From Lishizhenia sp033720595 (GTDB taxonomy: Bacteria > Bacteroidota > Bacteroidia > Flavobacteriales_D > Crocinitomicaceae): 9,612 nucleotides of DNA. The DNA is taken from the NCBI RefSeq assembly GCF_033720595.1, contig NZ_JAWWCF010000114.1:1-9612 (forward strand), written 5' to 3'. Positions 1-7,130 of the stretch are shown here, one piece after another (the stretch's first letter is position 1; each line of letters begins with the position of its first letter). Both the position numbers and the translations under genes were made by a program. Below the pieces are notes generated by a model that saw nothing but the letters and a program-made list of their open reading frames with translations, searched no databases and had not been told where the DNA came from.

Positions 1-937
1 GGAAACCACCACTGTTGTTTGGCAATCCGTTTGCGTCTAATGTTGCGTAAGAAATAAGTCTGTCTGTAATTTGGAAATTAGCTCCAATCACATTGTCACC
101 TGTATAGTCATCTGCAACACCCGACTCAACAGTGTAAACTAATTCATACTCACCTTGAGCATAAGTTGGTTCGTTAAATACTGGTAAAGAAACAAAAACT
201 GAATCTTCAGCATTTAATGAAAATGCAGATGATGTTTCGTCGTAAAGCGTAGTTCCGTTTAAGGTAACTGTTGCATTCAATGTAATATTTGCTTGATCGT
301 TAGAACCAAAGTTGTATACGTATGCTCCTACTTGCACATCAAATTCCGTATCATTTTGTGCTAATAATTGCGGAGTAGCGTAATGTTGTGCTCTTACTAC
401 ATTACCTGCTTTCAATCCTAAATCATTTGGATAGTATCCTGTTTTGTTCCCGATGAAAACATCTACAGGACCATTTTCCATTTCACTTACAATTGCAGCT
501 CCATCAAGATCTCCAATCATTACAACTGGAATTGTAACCGTTGGTCCATCATTACCAGCTCCCATTCCAACTGGTCCACCGGCCTGATTGTTTATAATAA
601 CTACGGCAATTGCACCTGCTTGCTCAGCATTCAATGCTTTTGTTCCAAACTCACACGCTCCACGGTAAAGGATGGCAATTTTTCCAGAAACATTAGAAAC
701 TGTTTGCATACAGTTCAATGAGTCTGCAGTTGATGCATCTTTAGCAAAAGCTAATGTACCTAAGACAGCGTTTGTTGGGTCCGTTAAATCTGGAGTGTTT
801 GTCCAAGTAGATGTTGGCGCATAAGTCATATCCTTACTTCCTCCTATGGAAGCGGGACTTTCAACTGAAAAGATTACCTGTCCAAATGACAAAGAGGTAA
901 TCAAAACACTACACATTAATAGTAATTTTTTCTTCAT
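1..937 (-). CDS. Exported PA-domain protein, 3' end cut by window edge
   Basis: The frame opens with ATG at 937 and runs off the left edge without a stop, giving 312 residues of a longer protein. Residues 1-20 are a clear signal peptide: three lysines, a hydrophobic core, and an end in SLSFGQ typical of Bacteroidota. Residues about 70-160 match a protease-associated (PA) domain, with the GKIAILYRGACEFGTKA segment, an AGAIAVVIINN strand and an IPVVMIGDLDG strand. C76 and C95 could form the disulfide often seen in such domains. Residues about 195-295 read as a beta-rich, Ig-like region (VGAYVYNFGSNDQANITLN). PA domains usually accompany peptidases or other secreted enzymes as a lid or binding module; no catalytic motif is visible in this part. 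A type IX sorting domain would be expected at the missing C-terminus, which is inference. The gene is separated by about 100 bases from the operon upstream of it. Confidence 0.85.
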   Translation of the reverse strand, partial: MKKKLLLMCSVLITSLSFGQVIFSVESPASIGGSKDMTYAPTSTWTNTPDLTDPTNAVLGTLAFAKDASTADSLNCMQTVSNVSGKIAILYRGACEFGTKALNAEQAGAIAVVIINNQAGGPVGMGAGNDGPTVTIPVVMIGDLDGAAIVSEMENGPVDVFIGNKTGYYPNDLGLKAGNVVRAQHYATPQLLAQNDTEFDVQVGAYVYNFGSNDQANITLNATVTLNGTTLYDETSSAFSLNAEDSVFVSLPVFNEPTYAQGEYELVYTVESGVADDYTGDNVIGANFQITDRLISYATLDANGLPNNSGGF

Positions 938-978
938 AACTTTATTGATATTGTTTTAGCATTCTAAAACTAATAAAA

Positions 979-986
979 CAAATTAT
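979..986 (-). promoter_or_regulatory. Possible -7 box for the PA-domain gene
   Basis: On the minus strand the octamer ATAATTTG lies about 40 bases upstream of the ATG at 937. It keeps the TTTG half of the Bacteroidota TAnnTTTG box but misses the leading TA register. No clear TTG element is seen at the -33 distance. This is a weak candidate only. Confidence 0.25.
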
Positions 987-995
987 GCGCGCCTT

Positions 996-1025
996 AAAAA
1001 AACCTAAATTTTTCGTTACGAATTT
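996..1025 (-). terminator. Weak candidate terminator after the ccsBA-bshB1-GT operon
   Basis: Just after the GT stop, the minus strand carries a short hairpin: TTCG (1015-1012 on the plus strand) pairs with CGAA around a TTA/TAA loop, with an extra AAA/TTT pair across a bulge. A run of seven T follows on the minus strand (1002-996). The stem is short and AT-rich, so intrinsic termination here is plausible but not strong. Confidence 0.3.
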
Positions 1026-1038
1026 CTAAACGGTAATT

Positions 1039-2181
1039 TTAAGACAGAATACGTAAATATTTATCCTTTATTTGTGTAGGATTTAGAAATTTCTTGGAAG
1101 TATTATGGATCTCAATGGGTGAATAGTTTTCTATAGAAAGCATTACTTTTCGAAGAGCATTTACGAGCTCATCCACTTGTTTAGGTGTTACTTGAATTCC
1201 CAAAGTAGGGTCTTGAACATCGGTTAAACCGCCACATTTACTATATACACAAGGTAAACCGGTTAACCACGCTTCGGCCAACACTATAGAAAAAGTTTCG
1301 AAATTACTGAATTGTATAAGGCAATGACTTTGCCCCATAAGCTCTGCCACTTTTGCAGCGTCTATATAGCTATACAATTTGGTAAGATCACTTAAGCCGT
1401 ATTCGTTTAATTTAGCCTTCACTTGTTCAGTATTTGCCTCCACAACCAAGTTAAATTGAAACCCTAAACCCTCCTCTTTCAATTGTGCAAGCGCTTGGAG
1501 GATGCCACTGAAATTCTTGGTTGCTTCATCTACCGTAGAAACATGTACAAATGTAAACTTGGACAATTTCTCCGATTGAGGTTGAAAAAGATCTAGATCA
1601 ATATAATTCGGTAAGGTATCAAATTCATTGATGAGTTGGTTTTGCTGCAAGGCTTCACCAAGTGTTTTAGAAACTGTAAATACTTTTTGGGCTTCTTTAA
1701 AAATGTTCTGATGTAACTTCTTCACAAAGAGGGAACTCTTCTCGTAAAGTTTTGTCGCCGATAAATACCCTGACCAATGTTCGGTAATGATATAGGGAAG
1801 TTTATATTTTCTTTTTAAATGCAGTGCAAATAAGCCGGCAGGGAATGCAACGTTTACATGTGCTAAATCATAGTTTCTTTCCCCTTTAGCATAAGCAATT
1901 TTCAGTGCTTTGATGTACCGTTTCAAATTAATAAAACTTTTCAGCAGCGGAAGACTTGAACTTCTGTAGTAAACTTTGGTAATCTTTACTCCTTCGATAC
2001 TAGATTCCTCCACCTCAAACTTCGTTTTATTTTCTTTAGAGGATCTAGCAAAGCAAAGGTGCACATCTGCGAAACGCTGAATATAGGTAGCATGTTTTAA
2101 AATAAAATTCCCTTCAAGAGGTTTCTCTCGATTCGGAAACCAACTGCATAAAAATAAGATATGCTTACGGGGATTTTTCAA
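1039..2181 (-). CDS. Family 4 glycosyltransferase (GT4/GT-B fold)
   Basis: A 380-residue protein of normal GT4 length, predicted cytoplasmic or peripheral at the inner membrane. The N-terminal Rossmann half starts with the family-like LFLCSWFPNREKPLEGNF (residues 9-26), followed by HVNVAFPAG (108-115 area) and TEHWSGYL (133-140). The C-terminal half begins near residue 209 (FTFVHVSTVDEATKNF) and has the retaining-GT E-x7-E motif at E295 and E303 (ETFSIVLAEA), then GLPCV and a CGGLTD loop. Family knowledge says such enzymes move a sugar from a nucleotide-sugar donor onto glycan or lipid acceptors; donor and acceptor cannot be read here. It is the last gene of the operon, 3 bases after bshB1 and in the same reading frame. 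The only possible start near the conserved N-terminus is TTG at 2181; the next Met is at residue 282. It lacks the BshA-type GGSGVVATELG N-terminus, so I do not call it BshA. Confidence 0.85.
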   Translation of the reverse strand: MKNPRKHILFLCSWFPNREKPLEGNFILKHATYIQRFADVHLCFARSSKENKTKFEVEESSIEGVKITKVYYRSSSLPLLKSFINLKRYIKALKIAYAKGERNYDLAHVNVAFPAGLFALHLKRKYKLPYIITEHWSGYLSATKLYEKSSLFVKKLHQNIFKEAQKVFTVSKTLGEALQQNQLINEFDTLPNYIDLDLFQPQSEKLSKFTFVHVSTVDEATKNFSGILQALAQLKEEGLGFQFNLVVEANTEQVKAKLNEYGLSDLTKLYSYIDAAKVAELMGQSHCLIQFSNFETFSIVLAEAWLTGLPCVYSKCGGLTDVQDPTLGIQVTPKQVDELVNALRKVMLSIENYSPIEIHNTSKKFLNPTQIKDKYLRILS

Positions 2182-2184
2182 AGG

Positions 2185-2904
2185 CTAAATTAAATCAAAC
2201 AAAGAGTTTACTCCGGCAGTGCGTTCTACTGTGTACCCTTCAGCAAATTCAGCGCCGATTGGTCTTCCAAATTCGCGCATACGTCCTTTTAAAAACTCCA
2301 CGAACTCTCTTCCAGAAATAGGTGTTTTTGGTCCTTCCGTACCCGCTTTATAAAACTGTGTCTCATAGGCAAAGATGGATGCAAACTTTTCTTCAACAAA
2401 TGGGGTAACATCAACCACAAAGTCAGGATGAATATGTCTATCTTGTATGTAATGGTAAACAGCTTTTGGTCGCCATTTTTCTTGTGACACACCTTCAAAC
2501 TCAGTTTCAATTTTCAACAATCCTGCTAGAAAGCAAGCATCGGAAATGAACTTAGCTCCTTTTCCATGGTCTGGGTGTCTATCGCTCACAGCATTGGCCA
2601 AAACGATTTCTGGTTGAAATCTTCTTATCTGTTCTACCAGCAAAAGTAAATTCTCTTTGGTGTGTTCAAAAAAACCATCGGCTAGACGCAAATTATGACG
2701 TGCCTCCAACCCCAATATTTCACCAGCCTTTGCTGCTTCTTGATATCTTGTTTCTACGGTACCACGTGAGCCTAATTCACCCTCCGTGAGATCTACTATT
2801 GCTATTTTCTTTCCTGCTGCTTTCTCTTTTAATAAGGTTCCTGCACAAGACAGTTCTACATCATCTGGATGTGCTCCAATAGCTAGTATATCTACTTTAC
2901 TCAT
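2185..2904 (-). CDS. bshB1: Bacillithiol biosynthesis deacetylase BshB1 (PIG-L/LmbE family)
   Basis: A 239-residue cytoplasmic zinc-dependent deacetylase. The family enzyme removes the acetyl group from N-acetylglucosaminyl-L-malate to give glucosaminyl-malate, the second step of bacillithiol synthesis. The sequence shows AHPDD at residues 11-15, where H12 and D15 should bind zinc and D14 act as general base; the BshB1-type block TEGELGSRGT (40-49); and RHPDHGKGA (109-117), where H113 is the third zinc ligand and H110 likely assists catalysis. The C-terminus (GRPIGAEFAEGYTVERT, 213-229) is also typical of BshB1 rather than of other PIG-L proteins. The length is normal. The ATG at 2904 lies 3 bases after the ccsBA stop, so co-transcription is very likely. 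The bshA and bshC partners are not in this window. The TAG stop is in frame with the following glycosyltransferase. Confidence 0.93.
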   Translation of the reverse strand: MSKVDILAIGAHPDDVELSCAGTLLKEKAAGKKIAIVDLTEGELGSRGTVETRYQEAAKAGEILGLEARHNLRLADGFFEHTKENLLLLVEQIRRFQPEIVLANAVSDRHPDHGKGAKFISDACFLAGLLKIETEFEGVSQEKWRPKAVYHYIQDRHIHPDFVVDVTPFVEEKFASIFAYETQFYKAGTEGPKTPISGREFVEFLKGRMREFGRPIGAEFAEGYTVERTAGVNSLFDLI

Positions 2905-2907
2905 CTG

Positions 2908-5900
2908 TTATTTTTGTTTCTTAAACATGTAGTAACGGATTCCACTTAATAAAGAAAACGCTAAAAAGATGTATACTGTTGTGTATACCCATTCTGGAGT
3001 TTCTGCTACTCCATCTCCTTGTGCGTAAGAGTGTAACCCGGTTAATTTAAAGTTTACTCCAAAGAAGGTAAAGATTATAGATCCATACCCCCATAAACTT
3101 ACAAGGTTAAAGATAAATTTATCTTTTAAACCAGGGATGTACCTCAAGTGTAAAATGATGGCATACGTCAACACAGAAACAAGGGCCCAAGTTTCTTTCG
3201 GGTCCCACCCCCAGTAACGTCCCCAAGACTCATTGGCCCAAACACCTCCTAAGAAAGTTCCTATGGTTAGCATGAACAAGCCTACAGTCATCGTCATCTC
3301 AGAAACATAAGTAATCTCGTTGATGTTCATGTTTAAACGCTTTCCATTTTTTTGAGTACGCGCTAAGTATAAAGCCATGTTTACCAATCCTAAAATTGCC
3401 GATAAGCCCAAGAAACCATAAGAGGCAGTAATTATGGCCACGTGAATCATTAACCAGTATGATTTCAATACCGGCTGCATGTTTCCGATTTCGGGATCTA
3501 ACAAATTCAATTCAGTTACAAATAAAAGTAAAGCAGACAAAATGATAGACGCTCCTAAAATAACAGGGTTCTTTTTAATAAAGATGAAACCTGCCATTAC
3601 TAAAATCCAAGCAATGTAAATGATAGCTTCATATCCATTCGTCCAAGGCACCTCTCCTGTAATGTATGATCTAAAAAACAACCCTACTAGGTGATATAAA
3701 AATACAATAGCTCCTAAAATAATGAAGGGTAAAGAAATTCTCTTAAAGAGTTTTTCTGAACGTTGTGTTGGAACAGTTAACGTACGGATAAAGAAAATAA
3801 TCAATAACAACAGACCGATTACCAAGTATGCATTTTGTGTATTCTTAAAGATATTCATGTTATTGTACATGATTTCTATCTTTACTTCAGACTCTGATGG
3901 CGTATCTACACTAGTACCTTCCGCTCTTTGGTATTTCTTTAAGGCTGCCAAAGTTTCTAAGGCTTGGTTTTGATTTTCTTCGCTATCATTAGAACGAATA
4001 GTTAAGGATAAATAATCCATCAACAAACTCATCCCTTCTTCATCTTTCTTTTCCCAATCTAAATGAGGAATCATCCAAGTTGCCATTACATCTCCTTTGA
4101 CAGGTACTACCTTCAGGTATTTGAAGGAATAGTTGGTGAAGTTGAAGAGGTAATTGAATCGCTCACCTAGTCTTATAATTTCTTTATCAAATTCGTTTTT
4201 ACGAGAGTCTGGTTTGTTGTGCGCCGTATTATATGCTTCCAACCATTTGAAATTCCCTATTGCACCTTCTTGCGATAACTCCTTTAAAGAAGCGTATTTT
4301 TCGGTATGGATTGAATCTCTAATTTTTGAGGATACATAAACAACAGGTCTATCCACCCATTTTGGTCCCGCCATTAACCAACTCATTGCTACTTGTACGG
4401 CATTATGTCCTTCAAAAGTTTGTGCTCTGTGTATTTTACGGAGCATTTTGTCTGCCAAAGTATGGAAGGGAACATTTCTACCTTGAAGGTCTTGCACCAA
4501 TAAAGAAGACAATTCTTCCGCATGTTGCTCACTGATGTATTCAAAATTGAAATCGGCAGGTACTTCTTGTTGCGTTGTAGCAGCAGGAGCATGGTTATGT
4601 CCTTCGTGTGAAGCGTGATCGTGCCCCGTATGATCATGTCCAGCGTGGTCGTGCCCATCGTGATCACTGTGATCATGCCCTTGATGTGCATCTTCACTTA
4701 ACTCTACCTTTTCATTATCTCCATTGGTAGAATGCGTTTCAATTTTTGCATCTTGGCCAAATGCCAATGTTGAAAAGAAAAGAGCTACAACAACAGACAT
4801 TAACTGACTACGTTTCTCTCTTGATTTTTGTATCATTTTATTCAACTCTCTAAACCTACTTATAGGTGCTATTAAAGAAAGTACCATTCCTATACTCATT
4901 AACAAGTATCCTAAATAGGTGATATTTGTTCCCCACCAGTCGTGATTCACACTCAATATCGTACCTGTTTCGTCTGGAAAATAGTTCGATTGGAAAAAAC
5001 GGAAACCGCCGTAATCCATTACATTATTCATGAAAATTCGTTGATCTTTATGTACTCCTTTAACGCTATCTATTACGCTCACCTCACTGGCATATGAACT
5101 CGCCATATCAGAACCTGCATATCTATCCAATTGGAAATCTCTACATTTAATATAGAAAGGCAATTCAACGGGTACAGGTCCATAACCTGCCATATAATTT
5201 AAACCATTAAATTGAAACGGAATTTCTTTTATTGCTGATCCATTTTGATAAGGCAATCTTTTCAATTCTGACTTTCCATCTTGTTCTATTTTGATGGTCA
5301 GATAATTCGTTCCTGCATCTTTTTTATTCGATCTAACTTCCGTATAAGCCGAGTTTCTGTGCTTGGCTTTAAACATAATTTGCTCGCCAGTAAATTGGTA
5401 TAAATATCTTGGAGCAAATTCAACTGCAGAATCCGAAGGCACATTCAATATAGCGTTTGAGTCGACATTACCTGTTTGTCTATCTTCTACGCTTAACATA
5501 GCCATATTCACGCGATTGAACGATTTTAACGACTGTGCCATCAACGTGTTCCCTTCGAAAAATAATTTTACATCTGGAACAAAACCTTCTGTATGATCTT
5601 CATAAGCAAGAATTTCTGTACCAATAAGCATACTTTCTCCTTCGTTTAAAAACTTGGATTGTCCGCGCACTACAAACTCCAAAACGGTTCCTGTAGTGGT
5701 ATCATTACTGATTAATTCATTCACTAAATTCTCTTCGTAATCTACGTAAGACACATTGATAGGGGCGTAATTTCCAAATTGAATTTCTTGCTCAAAAGGA
5801 TTGTCATAGGCTTCAGATAAAAATCGAGCTTCTCTGTATTGAACACCCGATGTTCCATCATCTATCTTAACTTGAACATTAGGAGTAGCTGTGAAAATAA

Positions 5901-6240
5901 TATTGGTAGACTCTCCTTCTGCAATAGGCATCATTCCTTCATAACCAAAGAAACGCGTTACCCCAGAACCGATTATAATGATAATAAAAGAAAGGTGGAA
6001 AGTGAACATGGCTACCTTTTCTGCCTTGTACATTTTGTAACGAAATATATTCGCGATAAGTGCAAAACAAAGGTAAGTCAGTAAAATCTCGAACCACGTA
6101 GCATTGAAAACTGCAATTTTTGATGCTGGTGTTCCATAACTTGATTCAATAAATGTGGCATAACCTATTGCCACGGCAAAGGCTACTAATCCGAGCGTCA
6201 TCGCTCCCATAGAAAATATACCTCTTATTACTTTTTCCAT
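2908..6240 (-). CDS. ccsA: CcsBA (ResB-CcsA fusion), System II cytochrome c synthase
   Basis: An 1110-residue inner-membrane protein that exports haem and attaches it to periplasmic apocytochrome c. The ResB/CcsB half has membrane segments at about 10-30, 48-68 and 77-97, a periplasmic domain at about 100-435, and a segment at about 440-460 ending in a basic cytoplasmic stretch. A signal-peptide-like hydrophobic segment (481-496) leads to a His-rich run (519-550) and a periplasmic domain (about 560-795) containing LVQDLQGRNVPFHTLA. The CcsA half (about 800-1105) has WTNGYEAIIYIAW (866-878) and the haem-handling motif WGRYWGWDPKETW (1006-1018). Four histidines sit where the family has its haem ligands: H82 in the third membrane segment, H933, H1031, and H1070 in GLHSYA; this assignment is by pattern and spacing. 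The gene is intact and leads an operon with bshB1. The fusion itself is common in Bacteroidota; the His-rich run is the odd part. Function is very likely; the role of the middle domain is unknown. Confidence 0.93.
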   Translation of the reverse strand: MEKVIRGIFSMGAMTLGLVAFAVAIGYATFIESSYGTPASKIAVFNATWFEILLTYLCFALIANIFRYKMYKAEKVAMFTFHLSFIIIIIGSGVTRFFGYEGMMPIAEGESTNIIFTATPNVQVKIDDGTSGVQYREARFLSEAYDNPFEQEIQFGNYAPINVSYVDYEENLVNELISNDTTTGTVLEFVVRGQSKFLNEGESMLIGTEILAYEDHTEGFVPDVKLFFEGNTLMAQSLKSFNRVNMAMLSVEDRQTGNVDSNAILNVPSDSAVEFAPRYLYQFTGEQIMFKAKHRNSAYTEVRSNKKDAGTNYLTIKIEQDGKSELKRLPYQNGSAIKEIPFQFNGLNYMAGYGPVPVELPFYIKCRDFQLDRYAGSDMASSYASEVSVIDSVKGVHKDQRIFMNNVMDYGGFRFFQSNYFPDETGTILSVNHDWWGTNITYLGYLLMSIGMVLSLIAPISRFRELNKMIQKSREKRSQLMSVVVALFFSTLAFGQDAKIETHSTNGDNEKVELSEDAHQGHDHSDHDGHDHAGHDHTGHDHASHEGHNHAPAATTQQEVPADFNFEYISEQHAEELSSLLVQDLQGRNVPFHTLADKMLRKIHRAQTFEGHNAVQVAMSWLMAGPKWVDRPVVYVSSKIRDSIHTEKYASLKELSQEGAIGNFKWLEAYNTAHNKPDSRKNEFDKEIIRLGERFNYLFNFTNYSFKYLKVVPVKGDVMATWMIPHLDWEKKDEEGMSLLMDYLSLTIRSNDSEENQNQALETLAALKKYQRAEGTSVDTPSESEVKIEIMYNNMNIFKNTQNAYLVIGLLLLIIFFIRTLTVPTQRSEKLFKRISLPFIILGAIVFLYHLVGLFFRSYITGEVPWTNGYEAIIYIAWILVMAGFIFIKKNPVILGASIILSALLLFVTELNLLDPEIGNMQPVLKSYWLMIHVAIITASYGFLGLSAILGLVNMALYLARTQKNGKRLNMNINEITYVSEMTMTVGLFMLTIGTFLGGVWANESWGRYWGWDPKETWALVSVLTYAIILHLRYIPGLKDKFIFNLVSLWGYGSIIFTFFGVNFKLTGLHSYAQGDGVAETPEWVYTTVYIFLAFSLLSGIRYYMFKKQK
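4585..4686 (-). repeat. His-rich GHDH pentapeptide repeat inside CcsBA
   Basis: Residues 519-550 of CcsBA hold 13 histidines in 32 positions, mixed with Asp and Gly. Residues 529-543 are three in-register pentapeptides, GHDHA, GHDHT and GHDHA (bases 4612-4656), preceded by a related GHDHS at 521-525. The codons differ between copies (CAC/CAT, GAT/GAC, GGG/GGA), so the repeat is older than a recent slippage event or is held at protein level. Predicted topology places it in the periplasm. Such stretches commonly bind Zn, Cu, Ni or haem; which, if any, is not readable. Confidence 0.85.
4753..4800 (-). other. Internal signal-peptide-like segment in CcsBA
   Basis: Residues 481-496 (MSVVVALFFSTLAFGQ) follow a strongly basic stretch (KSREKRSQ) and look like a Bacteroidota type I signal peptide, ending in the same FGQ as the PA-domain protein in this window. 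In the fusion it would serve as a membrane segment that puts the His-rich run outside. Cleavage here, or an ancestral separate exported protein, is inference. Confidence 0.55.
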
Positions 6241-6247
6241 CCTCCTT
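6241..6247 (-). promoter_or_regulatory. Shine-Dalgarno-like AAGGAGG touching the ccsBA start
   Basis: On the minus strand AAGGAGG is followed at once by the ATG at 6240, with no spacer. That is too close for normal ribosome pairing, where about 5-9 bases are expected. The next in-frame Met codons are residues 11 and 14, too far downstream to use it, and residues 4-30 already form a good first membrane segment. I keep the ATG at 6240 and regard the site as possibly non-functional. Confidence 0.5.
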
Positions 6248-6268
6248 AATTATGTGTCATTTCCGCGC

Positions 6269-6276
6269 CAAAAATA
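6269..6276 (-). promoter_or_regulatory. Candidate -7 box (TATTTTTG) for the ccsBA operon
   Basis: The minus-strand octamer TATTTTTG fits the Bacteroidota consensus TAnnTTTG exactly and lies 28 bases upstream of the ccsBA ATG, giving a leader of about 20 bases. No clear TTG is found at the -33 distance, so this is a moderate candidate. Confidence 0.4.
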
Positions 6277-6340
6277 CTGAAAGCAGTTGGGTAAGTCGTA
6301 GAAATTGCAGATTTTTTTAGGTAGTTCTCCCCTACACTAC

Positions 6341-6348
6341 TACTTTTG
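6341..6348 (+). promoter_or_regulatory. Candidate -7 box (TACTTTTG) for the DUF2520-HAD pair
   Basis: TACTTTTG fits TAnnTTTG exactly and ends 17 bases before the ATG at 6366, which would give a very short leader. A -33 TTG is not seen at the usual spacing. With the minus-strand box it would make 6241-6365 a divergent promoter region; nothing else is recognised in these 125 bases. Confidence 0.4.
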
Positions 6349-6365
6349 ACTCCACATCGACAGAA

Positions 6366-7130
6366 ATGGAGAAAATTGCAATTATAGGGAGCGGAAATGT
6401 AGCTTGGCACTTGTGCAAGGGATTGCGCGCCGAAGGGATTGAAATCAGTGGAATTTATTCTCGTACTTACACGCACGCAGAAGAATTTGCCCAAAGCTTT
6501 GACATCAAAGCTTACCAAGATTTAGCAGCGCTTAACGAAAGTAACGTCGACCTTGTTTTAGTGGCCGTAAATGACGACCAAACTCCTGGGGTTATCGAGA
6601 AGATCGCACCTCATCACAAGGTTGCCTATACGAGTGGAAGTGTAAATCTTAAAGACATTAACCATCCACAAGTTGGTGTTTTCTACCCTCTACAAAGTTT
6701 TACAAAAGGTAAAAAAGTAAATCTTTTTGAAGTCCCATTTTTCATCGAAGCTAAAAACATGGATCTGGGCGAAGAACTCTTTGACTTAGCATGGAAACTT
6801 AGTAGAAAGGTAGAGTATGCAGACAGCAATACAAGAAGCGAACTTCACCTTGCAGCAGTTTTTGCTAATAACTTCACCAATCACATGTACAGTTTGGCAA
6901 AAGAATTATTGGAAGATAGTAAAGGTAATTTCGAACACTTACTTCCGCTCATTTTTAACGCCGTCGATAAACTAAAGAAAAACACTCCCGAAGAAATTCA
7001 AACAGGTCCTGCGCGCAGGAATGATCAAAACATCATTGATCAACATTTGAGTAAACTTAGTGGGGATAAGAAAGATATCTATCAAATAATAAGCAGTTCT
7101 ATACAAAAAAAATATCATGAGAAGTTATAA
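6366..7130 (+). CDS. Rossmann-fold / DUF2520 domain oxidoreductase-like protein
   Basis: A 254-residue cytoplasmic protein of normal length for the family. The N-terminal Rossmann domain has the dinucleotide-binding GSGNVAWHL (residues 8-16), a strand running into VAVNDD (67-71), and YTSGS (88-92). The second domain is the DUF2520 type, with GVFYPLQSFTKG (104-115), a helix HLAAVFANNFTNHMYSLA (161-178), and TGPARRND (213-220). The fold resembles pyrroline-5-carboxylate reductase and F420-dependent NADP reductase relatives, so an NAD(P)-linked reduction is plausible, but the substrate of this family is not established to my knowledge. It overlaps the following HAD phosphatase by 14 bases, a pairing I recall as frequent in Bacteroidota, so a linked function is likely. 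The ATG at 6366 gives a compact N-terminus starting directly at the nucleotide-binding strand. Confidence 0.88.
   Translation: MEKIAIIGSGNVAWHLCKGLRAEGIEISGIYSRTYTHAEEFAQSFDIKAYQDLAALNESNVDLVLVAVNDDQTPGVIEKIAPHHKVAYTSGSVNLKDINHPQVGVFYPLQSFTKGKKVNLFEVPFFIEAKNMDLGEELFDLAWKLSRKVEYADSNTRSELHLAAVFANNFTNHMYSLAKELLEDSKGNFEHLLPLIFNAVDKLKKNTPEEIQTGPARRNDQNIIDQHLSKLSGDKKDIYQIISSSIQKKYHEKL

Noticed and set aside
1039..2181. Glycosyltransferase as BshA, because it follows bshB1
   Set aside because: It is a GT4 enzyme, but its N-terminus (LFLCSWFPNREKPLEGNF) is of the surface-glycan type and lacks the BshA glycine-rich GGSGVVATELG start.
4585..4686. CRISPR-like or satellite DNA repeat
   Set aside because: The periodicity is 15 bases in frame with varied third bases and no spacers; it is a coding repeat.
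4389..4697. 102-residue minus-strand reading frame
   Set aside because: It is a shifted frame of the ccsBA His-rich region, with no domain of its own.
3722..5596. Several short plus-strand frames opposite ccsBA
   Set aside because: All lie antisense within a well-supported coding region and have low-complexity, non-domain translations.
6246..6518. 90-residue minus-strand reading frame over the divergent promoter
   Set aside because: It overlaps the start of the DUF2520 gene in antisense, has no recognisable domain, and would fill the only promoter space.
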